Source: Paenibacillus sp. J5C2022 (GTDB lineage Bacteria; Bacillota; Bacilli; Paenibacillales; Paenibacillaceae). From it: a stretch of DNA of 64,000 bases. Position numbers and translations under genes: made by a program. The notes beneath the pieces were generated by a model. It did not search any database and was not told where the DNA came from. It worked only from the letters and a program-made list of their open reading frames with translations. Below, in pieces: positions 45,422 to 54,844 of this stretch. Each line of letters begins with the position of its first letter. Position 1 is the first letter of the stretch. The DNA is taken from positions 25,257-89,256 of the forward strand of contig NZ_JAOQJC010000032.1 of NCBI RefSeq assembly GCF_025567625.1, given 5' to 3'.

Positions 45422-47788
45422 ATGAAGAAGATGAGGCTTCCGAAACTGAATCGGTTGTTTTACAAAATATTGCTTAGTTTTTTATCTCTCCTGATTCCGG
45501 TCCTTATCGTCGGCGCATTTACGTATGTTCATTTCCTGAGCAACATCGAAGAGGACAACGCCGAGAAGATTACCTTGAATTTGCAGTCTTCCGCCAGGAC
45601 GGTAGACATCTATTTGAGAACCGTTCAGGGAACAAGCCTCAGTTTCTACAAAGATACCGTCGTAGGCAATTTACTGAAGCCGGATAAGGATTATACGACA
45701 GACGATAGAGCCGATCTCGTTAATTTGCTGGCGAGTCTTGGCAGCACACAGTCGATTATTTCCGATCTGGTGGAGAACGTAATCGTCTATATCGATGCGG
45801 ACAAAGTGTATAGCGCGCAAGGGATAGACGATTTCCAACTGTTTTTCAATAAGTTCAATCAATACGAAGCCTATCCTCCGTCTTATTGGGAGGAGATGCT
45901 TCAATCGGACCAGTTGTTCGAAATGATGAAGCCAACCGTTGTCACGACGAGCCTTCATCGGAAGACGGTGCTGCCGATGGTGACCCGTCATCTAATTAAA
46001 GGCTATCATGCCGCACTGGTCGCCAATGTATCCGTGAACATGTTGAAGCTCACGGTTACGGGCAACGCGATATTCGATTCTACCCGTTATATCGTGACCG
46101 GAGCCGACGGCGAGATGGTCTTTACGAATGAATTTCCGGCATTCAATGAGCATGAGCTCGCCAGGCTGCAAGCGCTTCTGGAGGAACAGCATTCCGGTAA
46201 GGCGAGCATGATGATTGGCGGCACCCGCTATTCGGTTTCCTGGGCGAAATCCGATGTGTTCGGCTGGAATTATTACGCGATGACCCCCATTGGCGAATTT
46301 TACAGTCAAGCCAGAGGTATTCTGAATCTGATCATCGGGATCTGCGCCATTCTGGTTGTCGTCGGCTTTCTCTTATCGTTTCTGTTTACCTTCAGGCTGT
46401 ACAATCCGATACGGAACATACGGGAAATTCTGATGAGGGAGGATGAGGACGTTCAACAAAGCGATCGCCAGGATGGGCGGCCGAATGAATTCGCGCTGAT
46501 CGGCAGAGGGATTCATAAGCTTATCGAAACCAATCAGACGTTTCAAACCAAGTTGAATATCCGGTCGACCGAACTCGCAGATCACTTCATCAGCGGATTG
46601 TTCAGAGGGAACGAAAGCTCCGAGAAGGAACGGGAGGAAGTCTTTACAGAAGTGCTGGGGTTCAAAAAAAGCGGCCACCAGTGCTGTTCGATTCTATTTG
46701 ATTTCAAACCCGTCTTTTATCGAGAGCTGCCCGAGGCGGATCGGCTGATGGTTCTAAGCAAAATGAAAAAGCTGATCTGGGCGCTGATGAATAAGCATGC
46801 GAGCTGCTATGTGCATACCGGCAAGGAGAACTTGTATGTGTGCGTCTTCAACGCCGATGACGACCCATCCGGGAGTTCAAGCATAAGGAAAGCAATCGAA
46901 TCCTTCATGCGGGCATTCAGCTATGACGCCTTGTATTGCCAAATTACCGTCGGGCTTGGCCAGTTCCATTCCGGTAGCGATCGTATTCTCGCTTCGTACA
47001 GAGAGAGCATGTCCGCCCTTCAGGATAGACATCCTGCCGTCGACTTCCAAATCATCGAAGCCGGGGACAGTCATTCCTCATCCGATTATGATTACACCTA
47101 CACCGACGAAAACAAATTGATAAACGGATTGCAACTGGGAGATTTCGAAGCGCTGCGGGAAAGTATCGAAAACATACTGAAAGAGAACGAGCAGAAAAAT
47201 GTCTCTCTGTACGGATTCCACATGCTTGTAACGGAAATATACAAATCCGGGTTGAAATACTTGAATCAATTCGAGTTAAAATTCGATTGCATACTGACCG
47301 AAGAGGAACACGGCCGGTTAATCGATGCCGGAGAACTAACGACAGGGAAGGAGGAGAAGAAAGAGCTGGTGCTGCGGTTTTACCGCAGACTGAACGAAAT
47401 CGCGGCCAACCGCCGCAAAGCGGTGGAATCGGCAGCCCTTGTCTCATCGATTATGAACTACATTGAAGAGAATTATAAGGAGGAGCTTTATTTGGAGAAA
47501 ATATCGCTTCATCTGAAAGTTTCTCCTAAATATGTGTCGCGTGCGTTCAAGGAAAAGACAGGGACGGGCCTCATGGATTACATTCATTCGAAGCGAATCG
47601 GGAAAGCGAAGGAGCTTCTGGAGCAGTCAGACCTGCCTGTCAGCGAGATTTCGGAATCCGTAGGCATTTACAGCAGATCGACCTTTTTGCGGCTATTCAA
47701 AAAATCGGAAGGCATCTCGCCGAACGATTACCGGAAATGCAGGCGAATGACGGTTGATAGGAGCGAGCAGCAAGCGAAGGGGAAATAA
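45422..47788 (+). CDS. Membrane-anchored AraC-family regulator with extracellular sensor
   Basis: 788 aa. TM1 (about 15-38, 'ILLSFLSLLIPVLIVGAFTY'), extracellular Cache-like domain (39-298), TM2 (299-325), cytoplasmic linker and C-terminal AraC HTH (about 672-775, 'LEKISLHLKVSPKYVSRAF', ending 'SPNDYRK'). It shares the layout of the regulator at 29443. GGGGGGGAGGAAC sets the start at 45422 although the frame is open back to 45236. Its position inside the run of importer and hydrolase genes suggests it regulates them. Confidence 0.88.
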   Translation: MKKMRLPKLNRLFYKILLSFLSLLIPVLIVGAFTYVHFLSNIEEDNAEKITLNLQSSARTVDIYLRTVQGTSLSFYKDTVVGNLLKPDKDYTTDDRADLVNLLASLGSTQSIISDLVENVIVYIDADKVYSAQGIDDFQLFFNKFNQYEAYPPSYWEEMLQSDQLFEMMKPTVVTTSLHRKTVLPMVTRHLIKGYHAALVANVSVNMLKLTVTGNAIFDSTRYIVTGADGEMVFTNEFPAFNEHELARLQALLEEQHSGKASMMIGGTRYSVSWAKSDVFGWNYYAMTPIGEFYSQARGILNLIIGICAILVVVGFLLSFLFTFRLYNPIRNIREILMREDEDVQQSDRQDGRPNEFALIGRGIHKLIETNQTFQTKLNIRSTELADHFISGLFRGNESSEKEREEVFTEVLGFKKSGHQCCSILFDFKPVFYRELPEADRLMVLSKMKKLIWALMNKHASCYVHTGKENLYVCVFNADDDPSGSSSIRKAIESFMRAFSYDALYCQITVGLGQFHSGSDRILASYRESMSALQDRHPAVDFQIIEAGDSHSSSDYDYTYTDENKLINGLQLGDFEALRESIENILKENEQKNVSLYGFHMLVTEIYKSGLKYLNQFELKFDCILTEEEHGRLIDAGELTTGKEEKKELVLRFYRRLNEIAANRRKAVESAALVSSIMNYIEENYKEELYLEKISLHLKVSPKYVSRAFKEKTGTGLMDYIHSKRIGKAKELLEQSDLPVSEISESVGIYSRSTFLRLFKKSEGISPNDYRKCRRMTVDRSEQQAKGK

Positions 47789-47833
47789 TAGAGGCAGCAC
47801 AAGCATGCTGCCAATGAATTGGAGGAAGAACAA

Positions 47834-49216
47834 ATGAATCCTAGTCTACTCTATTATGCAACTTCTATGGCGGACTTGAAAGCTTTCGGCGTACCGACGC
47901 AAAACATCGTTGTATCTCTGGCCGGCTATTACACGGTGAACGATGGAGGAGGAGGCCTCTTCTATTGGGACAGCGGCGCGACGGAAGCGGACAATAAAGG
48001 TACGGTGATTATACCGGATACCCTTCCAGGCACGGGAAGATGGAGAAGAACGTTAACCGACAGAGACTACAATGTGAAATGGTTCGGGGCGAAAGGGGAC
48101 GGCGCGAACGACGACACGGCGGCCATTCAACTGGCGATAGACAGCCTGCCGGCAAGAGGCGGAACCGTGTACTTCCCGGGCGGCATCTATTCCATAACGT
48201 CAACAATTAACGTGGGGAACGGGGACGGAGGAACGAATTTCTCCACCACCAACGGTATTAAGCTTGTCGGCGAAGGCGCCTCCTTCGGCGTTGACAATCC
48301 CGACCTGAGGCCGACGGTCTTCGTGTGCAACGCGTCTATGCCGGCGGCAATCGACGTGAGAGGCCGGATATCCGATGTGCATATTGAAAATATTCACATC
48401 AGATGCTTATTTAATGCGGTTGTGGGAATCAAGCTTACTGCCGTCAGCGGCACACAGATGCGCAATGTCAAAATAGTGCACTATACCGATATCGGACTGT
48501 TTATTATGGGCGGCGACGCGCCTGTGGGCAATTATAATATCTTTAATGAATTCGATAATGTGAACGTCGCGTCAATTCAGGACAATTCCATCTGCTTATA
48601 CATGGATGGCAATTATGCAGTACAGAATGATACCTGGATTACGTCTTGGCGCAACTGCAGATTCGACACCGTTGAATCCAAAAACTCCGTGTGCGCCTGG
48701 TTTAAATTCGTGGATTCCAATTCGTTCTATCGCTGCCACTTTGCATGTTACGATTCCTCCAGCAACGGAATCATTTTTGATGCGACGTCGAATGATAACT
48801 TTCCTTCCGGCATGGCCTTCTACGACTGCTCGATCTATAATACCGTCGTCTATGAAGATGCCACGCACAAAATCAGAAAAAATTATTTTTATGGAAACGG
48901 CACCTACGATAACGAAGCATTGCCGACCCACCCGAAACTGATCGGGTTTACGGACGACGGACGGAACTTTCATATGGCCTTGCAGCCGCTGGCGACAACG
49001 GCTGCAGGGGAGGTCGGAAACGTTCAATGGGTGAACAAGGGGCTGTCCGAATCTGTTGCGCTTCCGGTCGGAGGAAGCTGGGAATATGATATTCTGCTCG
49101 TCAATATAGCGACGGGCACCTTCAACCGCGTCGGGGGTATTGCAGCCGGCGGAACCGTGGTGAACAATACAGCCAATGTGTACAAATTCGCAAAAATAAC
49201 GAAATTAGAGGAATAA
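47834..49216 (+). CDS. Pectate-lyase-superfamily right-handed beta-helix protein
   Basis: 460 aa. The motif 'VKWFGAKGDGANDDTAAIQL' followed by 'GGTVYFPGGIYSITST' is the hallmark opening of Pectate_lyase_3 (PF12708) parallel beta-helices. These occur in pectin/rhamnogalacturonan-degrading enzymes and in phage tailspikes. No signal peptide is visible, which is odd for a polysaccharide lyase. GGAGGAAG before 47834 fixes the start. The setting between an AraC sensor and a GH106-like gene favours a glycan role. The activity is not defined. Confidence 0.75.
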   Translation: MNPSLLYYATSMADLKAFGVPTQNIVVSLAGYYTVNDGGGGLFYWDSGATEADNKGTVIIPDTLPGTGRWRRTLTDRDYNVKWFGAKGDGANDDTAAIQLAIDSLPARGGTVYFPGGIYSITSTINVGNGDGGTNFSTTNGIKLVGEGASFGVDNPDLRPTVFVCNASMPAAIDVRGRISDVHIENIHIRCLFNAVVGIKLTAVSGTQMRNVKIVHYTDIGLFIMGGDAPVGNYNIFNEFDNVNVASIQDNSICLYMDGNYAVQNDTWITSWRNCRFDTVESKNSVCAWFKFVDSNSFYRCHFACYDSSSNGIIFDATSNDNFPSGMAFYDCSIYNTVVYEDATHKIRKNYFYGNGTYDNEALPTHPKLIGFTDDGRNFHMALQPLATTAAGEVGNVQWVNKGLSESVALPVGGSWEYDILLVNIATGTFNRVGGIAAGGTVVNNTANVYKFAKITKLEE

Positions 49217-49248
49217 CCCTACTGAATAAGGATGGTTGGGAGATATGA

Positions 49249-51951
49249 ATGATGCATAATCGGCTAAGCGATGTCATTACCGGTAAAGAAGCCAACTACA
49301 TTATTCCGTTATTCTGGCTGCATGGGGAAGAAGAAGCTGTCATTCGTGAGGAAATGGCGCGGATCGACGAGTCGGGAATTAAAGCGTTGTGCGTTGAATC
49401 CCGGCCTCATCCCGATTTCATGGGGCCGTCCTGGTGGCGCGATATGGATGTAATCATGGATGAAGCCAGAAGGCGGGGCTTGAAAATCTGGGTGTTCGAC
49501 GACGACCACTTCCCGACCGGACACGCGGCAGGGGCATTAAAGCATGCTCCAAGGGAGCTGAGGCGGCTATTCATCAAAGAGCATCATATCGATGTTGTCG
49601 GCCCGCTGCAGCATGCCTCCATCCCGGTAAAGGCGCCTATTGTCGGCTGGCAGACGGCGGACGAACGAGGCAATCGTCTGATCGGAGCGGCGGCTTACAA
49701 GCGGCGCTCCGGCTCTGGCGAATTGATCGCGGGCAGCGGAATTGACTTGAGCGGCTTCATCAGAGCAGACACGGTCTATTGGAATATTCCCGAAGGCTTA
49801 TGGAGAATCTTCTTCTTCTCCGAGACGCCGACCGGCGGAAGCGAGCACGAGAAGGACTATTTAAATCCGATCGTTCCGGAATCGGTGCGTGTGCTGATAG
49901 ATACGGTATATGAGCCTTTTTATGAGCGCTACAAGCAAGATTTCGGTCATGCGTTCGCCGGCTTTTTCTCGGATGAGCCGGGATTCAACAACGATAAAGA
50001 GGCTTCTTTCGAAGCGAAAATCGGCAAAAAGAATATGGTGCTGCCCTGGAACGCGGAGTTGGAGACGATCCTGAAGGAAAGATGGGGAACTGAATTCGTT
50101 TTATTCTTGCCGTTGCTTTGGCAGGAATGCGGTGCGGCAGCTTGGCCTGTGCGGTATGCCTTTATGGATGAAGCAACCAAGCTGTATGCGAGGCATTTCA
50201 CCGATCAGATCGGCGATTGGTGCCGCAGCCGCGGCGTAGAGTACATCGGTCATGTCATCGAGGATAACAACGTGCATGCGCGGCTCGGTCCCGGACCTGG
50301 ACATTTCTTCCGAGCGATGTGGGGACAAGACATGTCCGGCATCGATGTTGTTCTCCGGCAGATCGTTCCGGGCTTTGACGAGACGCCTCTGACCTGGATT
50401 GCAGGCGAGACCGACAGCGAGTTTTTCCATTACGGGCTTGCCAAGCTCGGTTCCTCTCTCGGCCATCTCGATCCCCAAAAACAAGGACGTACGCTGGCGG
50501 AAGTGTTCGGAGCTTATGGCTGGTCCGAAGGACTGAAGCTGATGAAGTGGCTGACGGATCATATGCTGGTCCGAGGGGTTAACTACTTCATGCCCCATTC
50601 GTTCTCTCTGAAGGAATATCCCGATCCGGATTGCCCGCCTCATCTGTATGCGGGAGGGAAGAACCCGCAGTATCGCTATTATCGTGAGTTGAACCGCTAT
50701 ACGAACAGGATGTGTCACCTGCTGAGCGGAGGACGCCATATTGCGCCGGTGGCGGTGCTGTATCATGCGGAAGCCGAATGGTCGGGGAATTGCATGCTCT
50801 TCCATCGCCCGGTTAAGGAATTGTTGCGAGGACAAATCGATTGCGACGTCGTATCGCCGGATATGGTTGTCAGGATGGCATCCGTCCATGAAGGCAAGCT
50901 TCATGTGAATATGGAGACGTTCGATTGTCTCGTCTTGCCTTACAGCGAGGCGCTGCCCATCCGGCTGTTGGAGGCCGTCATCGAATATGCGGCGCAAGGC
51001 TTGCCGGTGCTGTTCATCGACGGGCTGCCGCATCGTTCCAGCGACGGCGATGACGCGTCGGCTTTGCTCGCAAGGCTTGCCGGACAGGATCATATCGACA
51101 CGGTTCCCTTGACCGAATTGACGGTCCGACTGAGGGCAATGGGTATCCATGATATCGAAGTGGAGGAGTATGCGCCGTATTTGCGCTACTATCATTATGA
51201 ACATGACAATATGAATGTGTATATGTTTTTTAATGAGCATCCCTACGAGCGAATGCATGTGAATGTTCGGATAGCTTTGGAGGAGCGGATGTATCTGTAC
51301 GATGCTTTTGCCAACCATTTAGAACCGTCGGAAGCAGTGTCGTCCGCACAGGGGATAACGTTCCCTTTGGAACTTCATCCATATGAGTCTGCTATTCTCC
51401 TGGCAGGGGATATCGGGCAGGATATTTCGCCGGATAGCAGGTCGAACCTCACTGCCGCGCAGCCGGATTCATTTATGCCGATAACCGGTCCGTGGGACGT
51501 GTCCATCGCGGGTTCAGAGGCGTATCCGCATTTCGAGCCATGGGATCAGCTTCACGTATTGGAGGATCTGAGCCGGCCGGAACGGCTTCCTTCCTTCTCC
51601 GGGACATTCCGATACGAAGGTCAATTCGAGTGGAAGCAAGAGGGAATCCCCCTCTGTCTGGATCTTGGTCATGCTTATGAAACGGTTCAAGTATGGATCA
51701 ATGGAACCGATGCAGGGATCAAAATTAGCCCCCCTTACCGGTTCTTTATCGGAGATATGGATCTTCGAGAGTTGAACAAAATAACGATCGATGTGACGAA
51801 CACGCTTGCAAGAGAGCAGCCTGACCCCTTTTCCCGTTTTGCGCCGCTCGAGCCAAGCGGATTGATCGGTCCCGTTCGTGTGCTATTCCGTTCATCAAGG
51901 CGAATGCACAATTATGCTAAGCGCCTATATTTTCCGCCAGAATCTACATAG
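49249..51951 (+). CDS. GH106-like glycoside hydrolase (alpha-L-rhamnosidase-related)
   Basis: 900 aa, no signal peptide. The N-terminal barrel has 'IREEMARIDESGIKALCVES', 'WWRDMDVIMDEARRRGLKIW', 'FAGFFSDEPGF' and 'GHVIEDNNVHARLGPGPGHF', the pattern of the GH106/rhamnosidase-like superfamily. The C-terminus (about 740-895) is a GH2-like sugar-binding sandwich ('VQVWINGTDAGIKISPPYRF'). An intracellular enzyme working on imported oligosaccharides is inferred; rhamnose as substrate would fit the pectate-lyase-like neighbour but is unproven. Start at 49249 (or 49252) with GGGAG 7 bp upstream. Its last bases overlap the promoter of the YjcZ gene. Confidence 0.7.
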   Translation: MMHNRLSDVITGKEANYIIPLFWLHGEEEAVIREEMARIDESGIKALCVESRPHPDFMGPSWWRDMDVIMDEARRRGLKIWVFDDDHFPTGHAAGALKHAPRELRRLFIKEHHIDVVGPLQHASIPVKAPIVGWQTADERGNRLIGAAAYKRRSGSGELIAGSGIDLSGFIRADTVYWNIPEGLWRIFFFSETPTGGSEHEKDYLNPIVPESVRVLIDTVYEPFYERYKQDFGHAFAGFFSDEPGFNNDKEASFEAKIGKKNMVLPWNAELETILKERWGTEFVLFLPLLWQECGAAAWPVRYAFMDEATKLYARHFTDQIGDWCRSRGVEYIGHVIEDNNVHARLGPGPGHFFRAMWGQDMSGIDVVLRQIVPGFDETPLTWIAGETDSEFFHYGLAKLGSSLGHLDPQKQGRTLAEVFGAYGWSEGLKLMKWLTDHMLVRGVNYFMPHSFSLKEYPDPDCPPHLYAGGKNPQYRYYRELNRYTNRMCHLLSGGRHIAPVAVLYHAEAEWSGNCMLFHRPVKELLRGQIDCDVVSPDMVVRMASVHEGKLHVNMETFDCLVLPYSEALPIRLLEAVIEYAAQGLPVLFIDGLPHRSSDGDDASALLARLAGQDHIDTVPLTELTVRLRAMGIHDIEVEEYAPYLRYYHYEHDNMNVYMFFNEHPYERMHVNVRIALEERMYLYDAFANHLEPSEAVSSAQGITFPLELHPYESAILLAGDIGQDISPDSRSNLTAAQPDSFMPITGPWDVSIAGSEAYPHFEPWDQLHVLEDLSRPERLPSFSGTFRYEGQFEWKQEGIPLCLDLGHAYETVQVWINGTDAGIKISPPYRFFIGDMDLRELNKITIDVTNTLAREQPDPFSRFAPLEPSGLIGPVRVLFRSSRRMHNYAKRLYFPPEST

Positions 51952-51955
51952 TATA
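51923..51955 (+). promoter_or_regulatory. Mother-cell sigma-type promoter of first twin YjcZ gene
   Basis: GCCTATA (51923-51929), 17 bp, CATAGTATA (51947-51955). The -10 fits CATAnnnTA (SigK/SigE). The same two boxes at the same spacing precede the second twin gene. It overlaps the end of the GH106-like gene. Confidence 0.6.
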
Positions 51956-51985
51956 GTGTACCTAAACAAAAAGGAGTTGAACACT

Positions 51986-52141
51986 TTGAACTATGCAGCT
52001 AATGTATCCGGCGGTGCCAATCAGCACTATCCAGTTGCTGGCGCTTCGACCGGAGTAGGCGGTTACAATACAGTCGGTGCCATCCTCGTCCTCTTCATTC
52101 TTCTTGTCATTATTATACGCGTCGTATGCTGCTCTTACTAG
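51986..52141 (+). CDS. YjcZ-family tiny spore membrane protein
   Basis: 51 aa, TTG start 9 bp after AAGGAG. Head 'NYAANVSGGANQHYPVAGAS', then 'GYNTVGAILVLFILLVIIIR' and a Cys-Cys-containing tail. The open frame upstream to 51878 overlaps the preceding gene and is not used. The protein is a single-helix sporulation micro-protein. It is nearly collinear with the next gene, indicating tandem duplication. Confidence 0.85.
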   Translation: MNYAANVSGGANQHYPVAGASTGVGGYNTVGAILVLFILLVIIIRVVCCSY

Positions 52142-52223
52142 TTCATGCCTTCCAGCGCGCGTGACAGCAATGATTGCCTGATTATACCTTCCACGGATTC
52201 ACGCGGATAAGGATGAAGCTCCT

Positions 52224-52255
52224 CCCCAAGTGCATAGGCGCTTGGGGATTTCTCT
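52224..52255 (+). terminator. Rho-independent terminator
   Basis: CCCCAAGTGC (52224-52233) and GCGCTTGGGG (52238-52247) pair over 10 bp with one G-U pair and a 4-nt loop, then ATTTCTCT. Confidence 0.7.
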
Positions 52256-52356
52256 CCCACAGCGGTATGCGGTAATGAACGGTAATGCTTAAGGTATGGG
52301 CCGCGTCTTGCCGACGGCTTTGAAGCGGGCAAGGCGAACGCACAATTTTCCGCATT

Positions 52357-52389
52357 GCCTATACATTATAGCGGAATCGACATAGGATA
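52357..52389 (+). promoter_or_regulatory. Mother-cell sigma-type promoter of second twin YjcZ gene
   Basis: GCCTATA (52357-52363), 17 bp, CATAGGATA (52381-52389), followed by CTGTACCT. This mirrors the boxes at 51923-51955, including the downstream TGTACCT. Confidence 0.6.
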
Positions 52390-52421
52390 CTGTACCTTCA
52401 CTAAAAAAGGAGCTGAAAAAC

Positions 52422-52577
52422 TTGAATTACGCAGCTAATGTTGCAGGAGCGGCCAATCAACAATACCCGGTCGGCGGCGCATCGTGCGGAGTCGGCGGTG
52501 CTTACAATAATGTTGGAGCCATTCTGGTACTCTTTATTCTACTCGTGATCATTTCATGCTCGTTTAGATTCTACTGA
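52422..52577 (+). CDS. YjcZ-family tiny spore membrane protein
   Basis: 51 aa, TTG start after AAAGGAGCTGAAAAAC. It reads 'NYAANVAGAANQQYPVGGAS', a short Cys/Gly segment, then 'AYNNVGAILVLFILLVIISC' and 'SFRFY'. It is a paralogue of the gene at 51986 (same head and helix) and of the 39-residue protein at 40343. It has its own promoter and terminator, so the twins are separate transcription units. Confidence 0.85.
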   Translation: MNYAANVAGAANQQYPVGGASCGVGGAYNNVGAILVLFILLVIISCSFRFY

Positions 52578-52592
52578 GTCGAAGAAAACAGG

Positions 52593-52626
52593 AAACCCCC
52601 AAGCGCAAGCGCGCTTGGGGGTTTTT
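52593..52626 (+). terminator. Strong, probably bidirectional terminator
   Basis: ACCCCCAAGCGC (52595-52606) and GCGCTTGGGGGT (52611-52622) form a perfect 12-bp stem with T run to 52626. On the minus strand TTTCC follows, so it may also end the D-amino-acid operon. Confidence 0.85.
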
Positions 52627-52668
52627 GCGAGCGGAGGGCCCGCGGAATAAGTGCCTGACAAGCCTGAA

Positions 52669-53133
52669 TTAGTTGCGGATTTCTGCAATCAGCTCAATCT
52701 CGACGGGCGTGTGGAACGGAAGATCACTCGTTCCGATCGCGGAGCGCGCATGCTTGCCGTTCTCGCCGAATACGTCGATCAGCAGATCGGAGGCGCCGTT
52801 AATGACATACGGCTGATCACCGAAGCCCGGAGCGCTGTTGACGAACGCCAGAATTTTGACGATTTTCACGACGCGGTCCAGATCGCCCAGATGCGCCTTC
52901 ATCGCTGCCAGCAAGTTGATGACGACCTGGCGCGCCGCTTCCTGTCCCTGCTCGATCGTCAGGTCGGAGCCGATCTTGCCCTCGTACATCAGCACGCCGT
53001 CGATGCGGCAGTCGAATCCGGACGTATAGATCAGGTTGCCCGTTTGATTGACCGGAATGTAGGAAAATTTCGGTTCTGTTGTTTCCGGAAGCGTAATACC
53101 CAGCTCTTGCAGACGTTGTTCGATTCTAGACAT
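52669..53133 (-). CDS. RidA-family enamine/imine deaminase
   Basis: 154 aa, slightly longer than the usual 125-130. 'NLIYTSGFDCRIDGVLMYEG', 'AARQVVINLLAAMKAHLGDL' and 'PFHTPVEIELIAEI' follow the Rid/YjgF fold. The Arg that binds the carboxylate in true RidA is not evident ('PVEIELIAEI'), so it may belong to another Rid subgroup. ATG 53133 is preferred to ATG 53142, which abuts GGAG. It is last gene of the D-amino-acid operon. Inference: hydrolyses the 2-aminoacrylate-type imine released by the dehydratase encoded upstream. Confidence 0.8.
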   Translation of the reverse strand: MSRIEQRLQELGITLPETTEPKFSYIPVNQTGNLIYTSGFDCRIDGVLMYEGKIGSDLTIEQGQEAARQVVINLLAAMKAHLGDLDRVVKIVKILAFVNSAPGFGDQPYVINGASDLLIDVFGENGKHARSAIGTSDLPFHTPVEIELIAEIRN

Positions 53134-53211
53134 GTTGTTCATTCTCCTTCGGTATCTGTAGTGAATTGTTGTTCCCTGTCCCCAGTGACAGGATGGATGA
53201 GGCTGCTTGCG

Positions 53212-54816
53212 TTAATGCGAGCAGCAGCGATGCGCCCGGATGAGGCTGCCTTCGCGCTTGTGCGTATGCCGGCCGTGCTCCATCGTGATGTGACCGCCGA
53301 CAAGCGTCATCGAGAAGCCGTCCGGATACTGGCGCGGCTCTGCGAAGGTAGCCGTATCCTGAATCGTATCCATACTGAATACAGTCAGGTCGGCGGCGTA
53401 GCCGGGTACGATCAACCCGCGCTTGCCCAGCTTGAAGCGCTGCACGGGGAAGGAAGTCAGCTTGCGCACCGCCTGCTCCAGCGACAGCACGCCGTCCTGG
53501 CGCACATACTTGGCGAAGACGCGCGGGAAGGTGCCGTACGTACGGGGATGCGGCTTGCCGATCTCGCAGTTCAGGCTGTCGGAGGCGATCAGCGACTTCT
53601 CGTATGCGATCACTTGCTTTACGTCCTCGTCGGACATATGGAAGTAGACGATCGCGATCTGGCCGTTCTCCTCCAGCAGCAGATCCATCATGCAATCGAC
53701 GGGATGCTGGTCGCGAAGCTCCGCAATCTCGGCGATATGCTTGCCTTCCAGATGCTTGTTCGCCTGCGACTGCAGCGCCGAGATGATAATGCTCTGCCAG
53801 CCGGTGGAGCAGACGAGATTGTCCCAATCGTCTTGCTCGCGGCTCAGCTCATCCTTGATGCGGACGCGCAGAGCGGGATCGCGGAAGGCGGCGAGCGTCG
53901 ACTCGATGCCGCCCTCCAGCACCCACGGCGGAAGCACGGTTGTAAGCGTCGTCGAGCCTGCATTGTAGGGATAGACGTCGACAGTGACGTCCATGCCGCG
54001 CGAGCGGGCGGCTTCCACCAGCTCCAGCGCATCCATCACCTTGCCCCAGTTCGCGCGGCCGGCCGCCTTCAGATGGCTGATGTGGAGCGAGATGCCGGCT
54101 TGCTCGGCGATCCAGATCACTTCCTGGACGGAAGGCAGCAGATTGTTGCCCTCGCCGCGGATATGCGTGGACAGGAGGCCGTCGTACTTCGGCAGTACGC
54201 TGCATAGCTCCGCCAGCTCCTCACGGGACGTATAGCTGCCCGGCGCATACAGCAAGCCGATCGACAAGCCGATCGCGCCCGCCCGCATCCCTTCCTCCAG
54301 CAGCTCCTTCATCCGTGCGATCTCAGCCGCTGTGGCAGGGCGATTCTCGAAGCCCATGACGGCAATGCGAAGCGCGCCATGCGCGACATAGGTGGCGATA
54401 TGCTCCGATGGATTGGAACGGGCGACGAAATCCATATATTGCCCGACCGTCTCCCACGGCCATTCCCAGCTGGTGCTGCCCAGCACCGGCTGCACATAAG
54501 TCTGCAGCAGCTCCGCCTTGCTGCGGATGAACGGCGCGGGGGCGAGCCCGCAGTTGCCGACGACTTCCGTCGTCACGCCTTGCTGCATTTTCACTTCGCT
54601 GTGGGGGTGATCGATAATCATCAGGTCGGAGTGGCAATGGCCGTCGATGAAGCCGGGCGAGATGATCTGCTTGCCGACGTCGATTACGCGATGCGCCTCT
54701 TGGTCGATATGCCCGACGGCCGCGATGACGCCATCCTTGATGCCGACATCGCCCCGATACCAGGGATTGCCGCTGCCGTCGACGATTTTACCGTTTTTCA
54801 ATACGAGATCCAGCAT
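53212..54816 (-). CDS. N-acyl-D-amino-acid deacylase (D-aminoacylase family)
   Basis: 534 aa amidohydrolase. 'SPGFIDGHCHSDLM' supplies the HxH metal ligands, 'GVTTEVVGNCGLAPAP' the metal-bridging Cys typical of D-aminoacylases, and 'LSTHIRGEG' and 'LHISHLKAAG' further His ligands. Late residues 'RTYGTFPRVFAKYVR' and 'KRGLIVPGYAADLTVF' are the usual C-terminal signature. Cytoplasmic zinc enzyme releasing D-amino acids from N-acyl derivatives. It lies 28 bp after the D-serine dehydratase-like gene. Confidence 0.88.
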   Translation of the reverse strand: MLDLVLKNGKIVDGSGNPWYRGDVGIKDGVIAAVGHIDQEAHRVIDVGKQIISPGFIDGHCHSDLMIIDHPHSEVKMQQGVTTEVVGNCGLAPAPFIRSKAELLQTYVQPVLGSTSWEWPWETVGQYMDFVARSNPSEHIATYVAHGALRIAVMGFENRPATAAEIARMKELLEEGMRAGAIGLSIGLLYAPGSYTSREELAELCSVLPKYDGLLSTHIRGEGNNLLPSVQEVIWIAEQAGISLHISHLKAAGRANWGKVMDALELVEAARSRGMDVTVDVYPYNAGSTTLTTVLPPWVLEGGIESTLAAFRDPALRVRIKDELSREQDDWDNLVCSTGWQSIIISALQSQANKHLEGKHIAEIAELRDQHPVDCMMDLLLEENGQIAIVYFHMSDEDVKQVIAYEKSLIASDSLNCEIGKPHPRTYGTFPRVFAKYVRQDGVLSLEQAVRKLTSFPVQRFKLGKRGLIVPGYAADLTVFSMDTIQDTATFAEPRQYPDGFSMTLVGGHITMEHGRHTHKREGSLIRAHRCCSH

Positions 54817-54844
54817 GTTCAGCCAAGCTCCCTTCTCTTGTTCG

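Noticed and set aside
53126..53827. Minus-strand 233-codon Arg-rich frame and the large plus-strand frame 52651-54207
   Set aside because: Shadow frames of the high-GC deacylase gene; composition is unnatural and no ribosome site exists.
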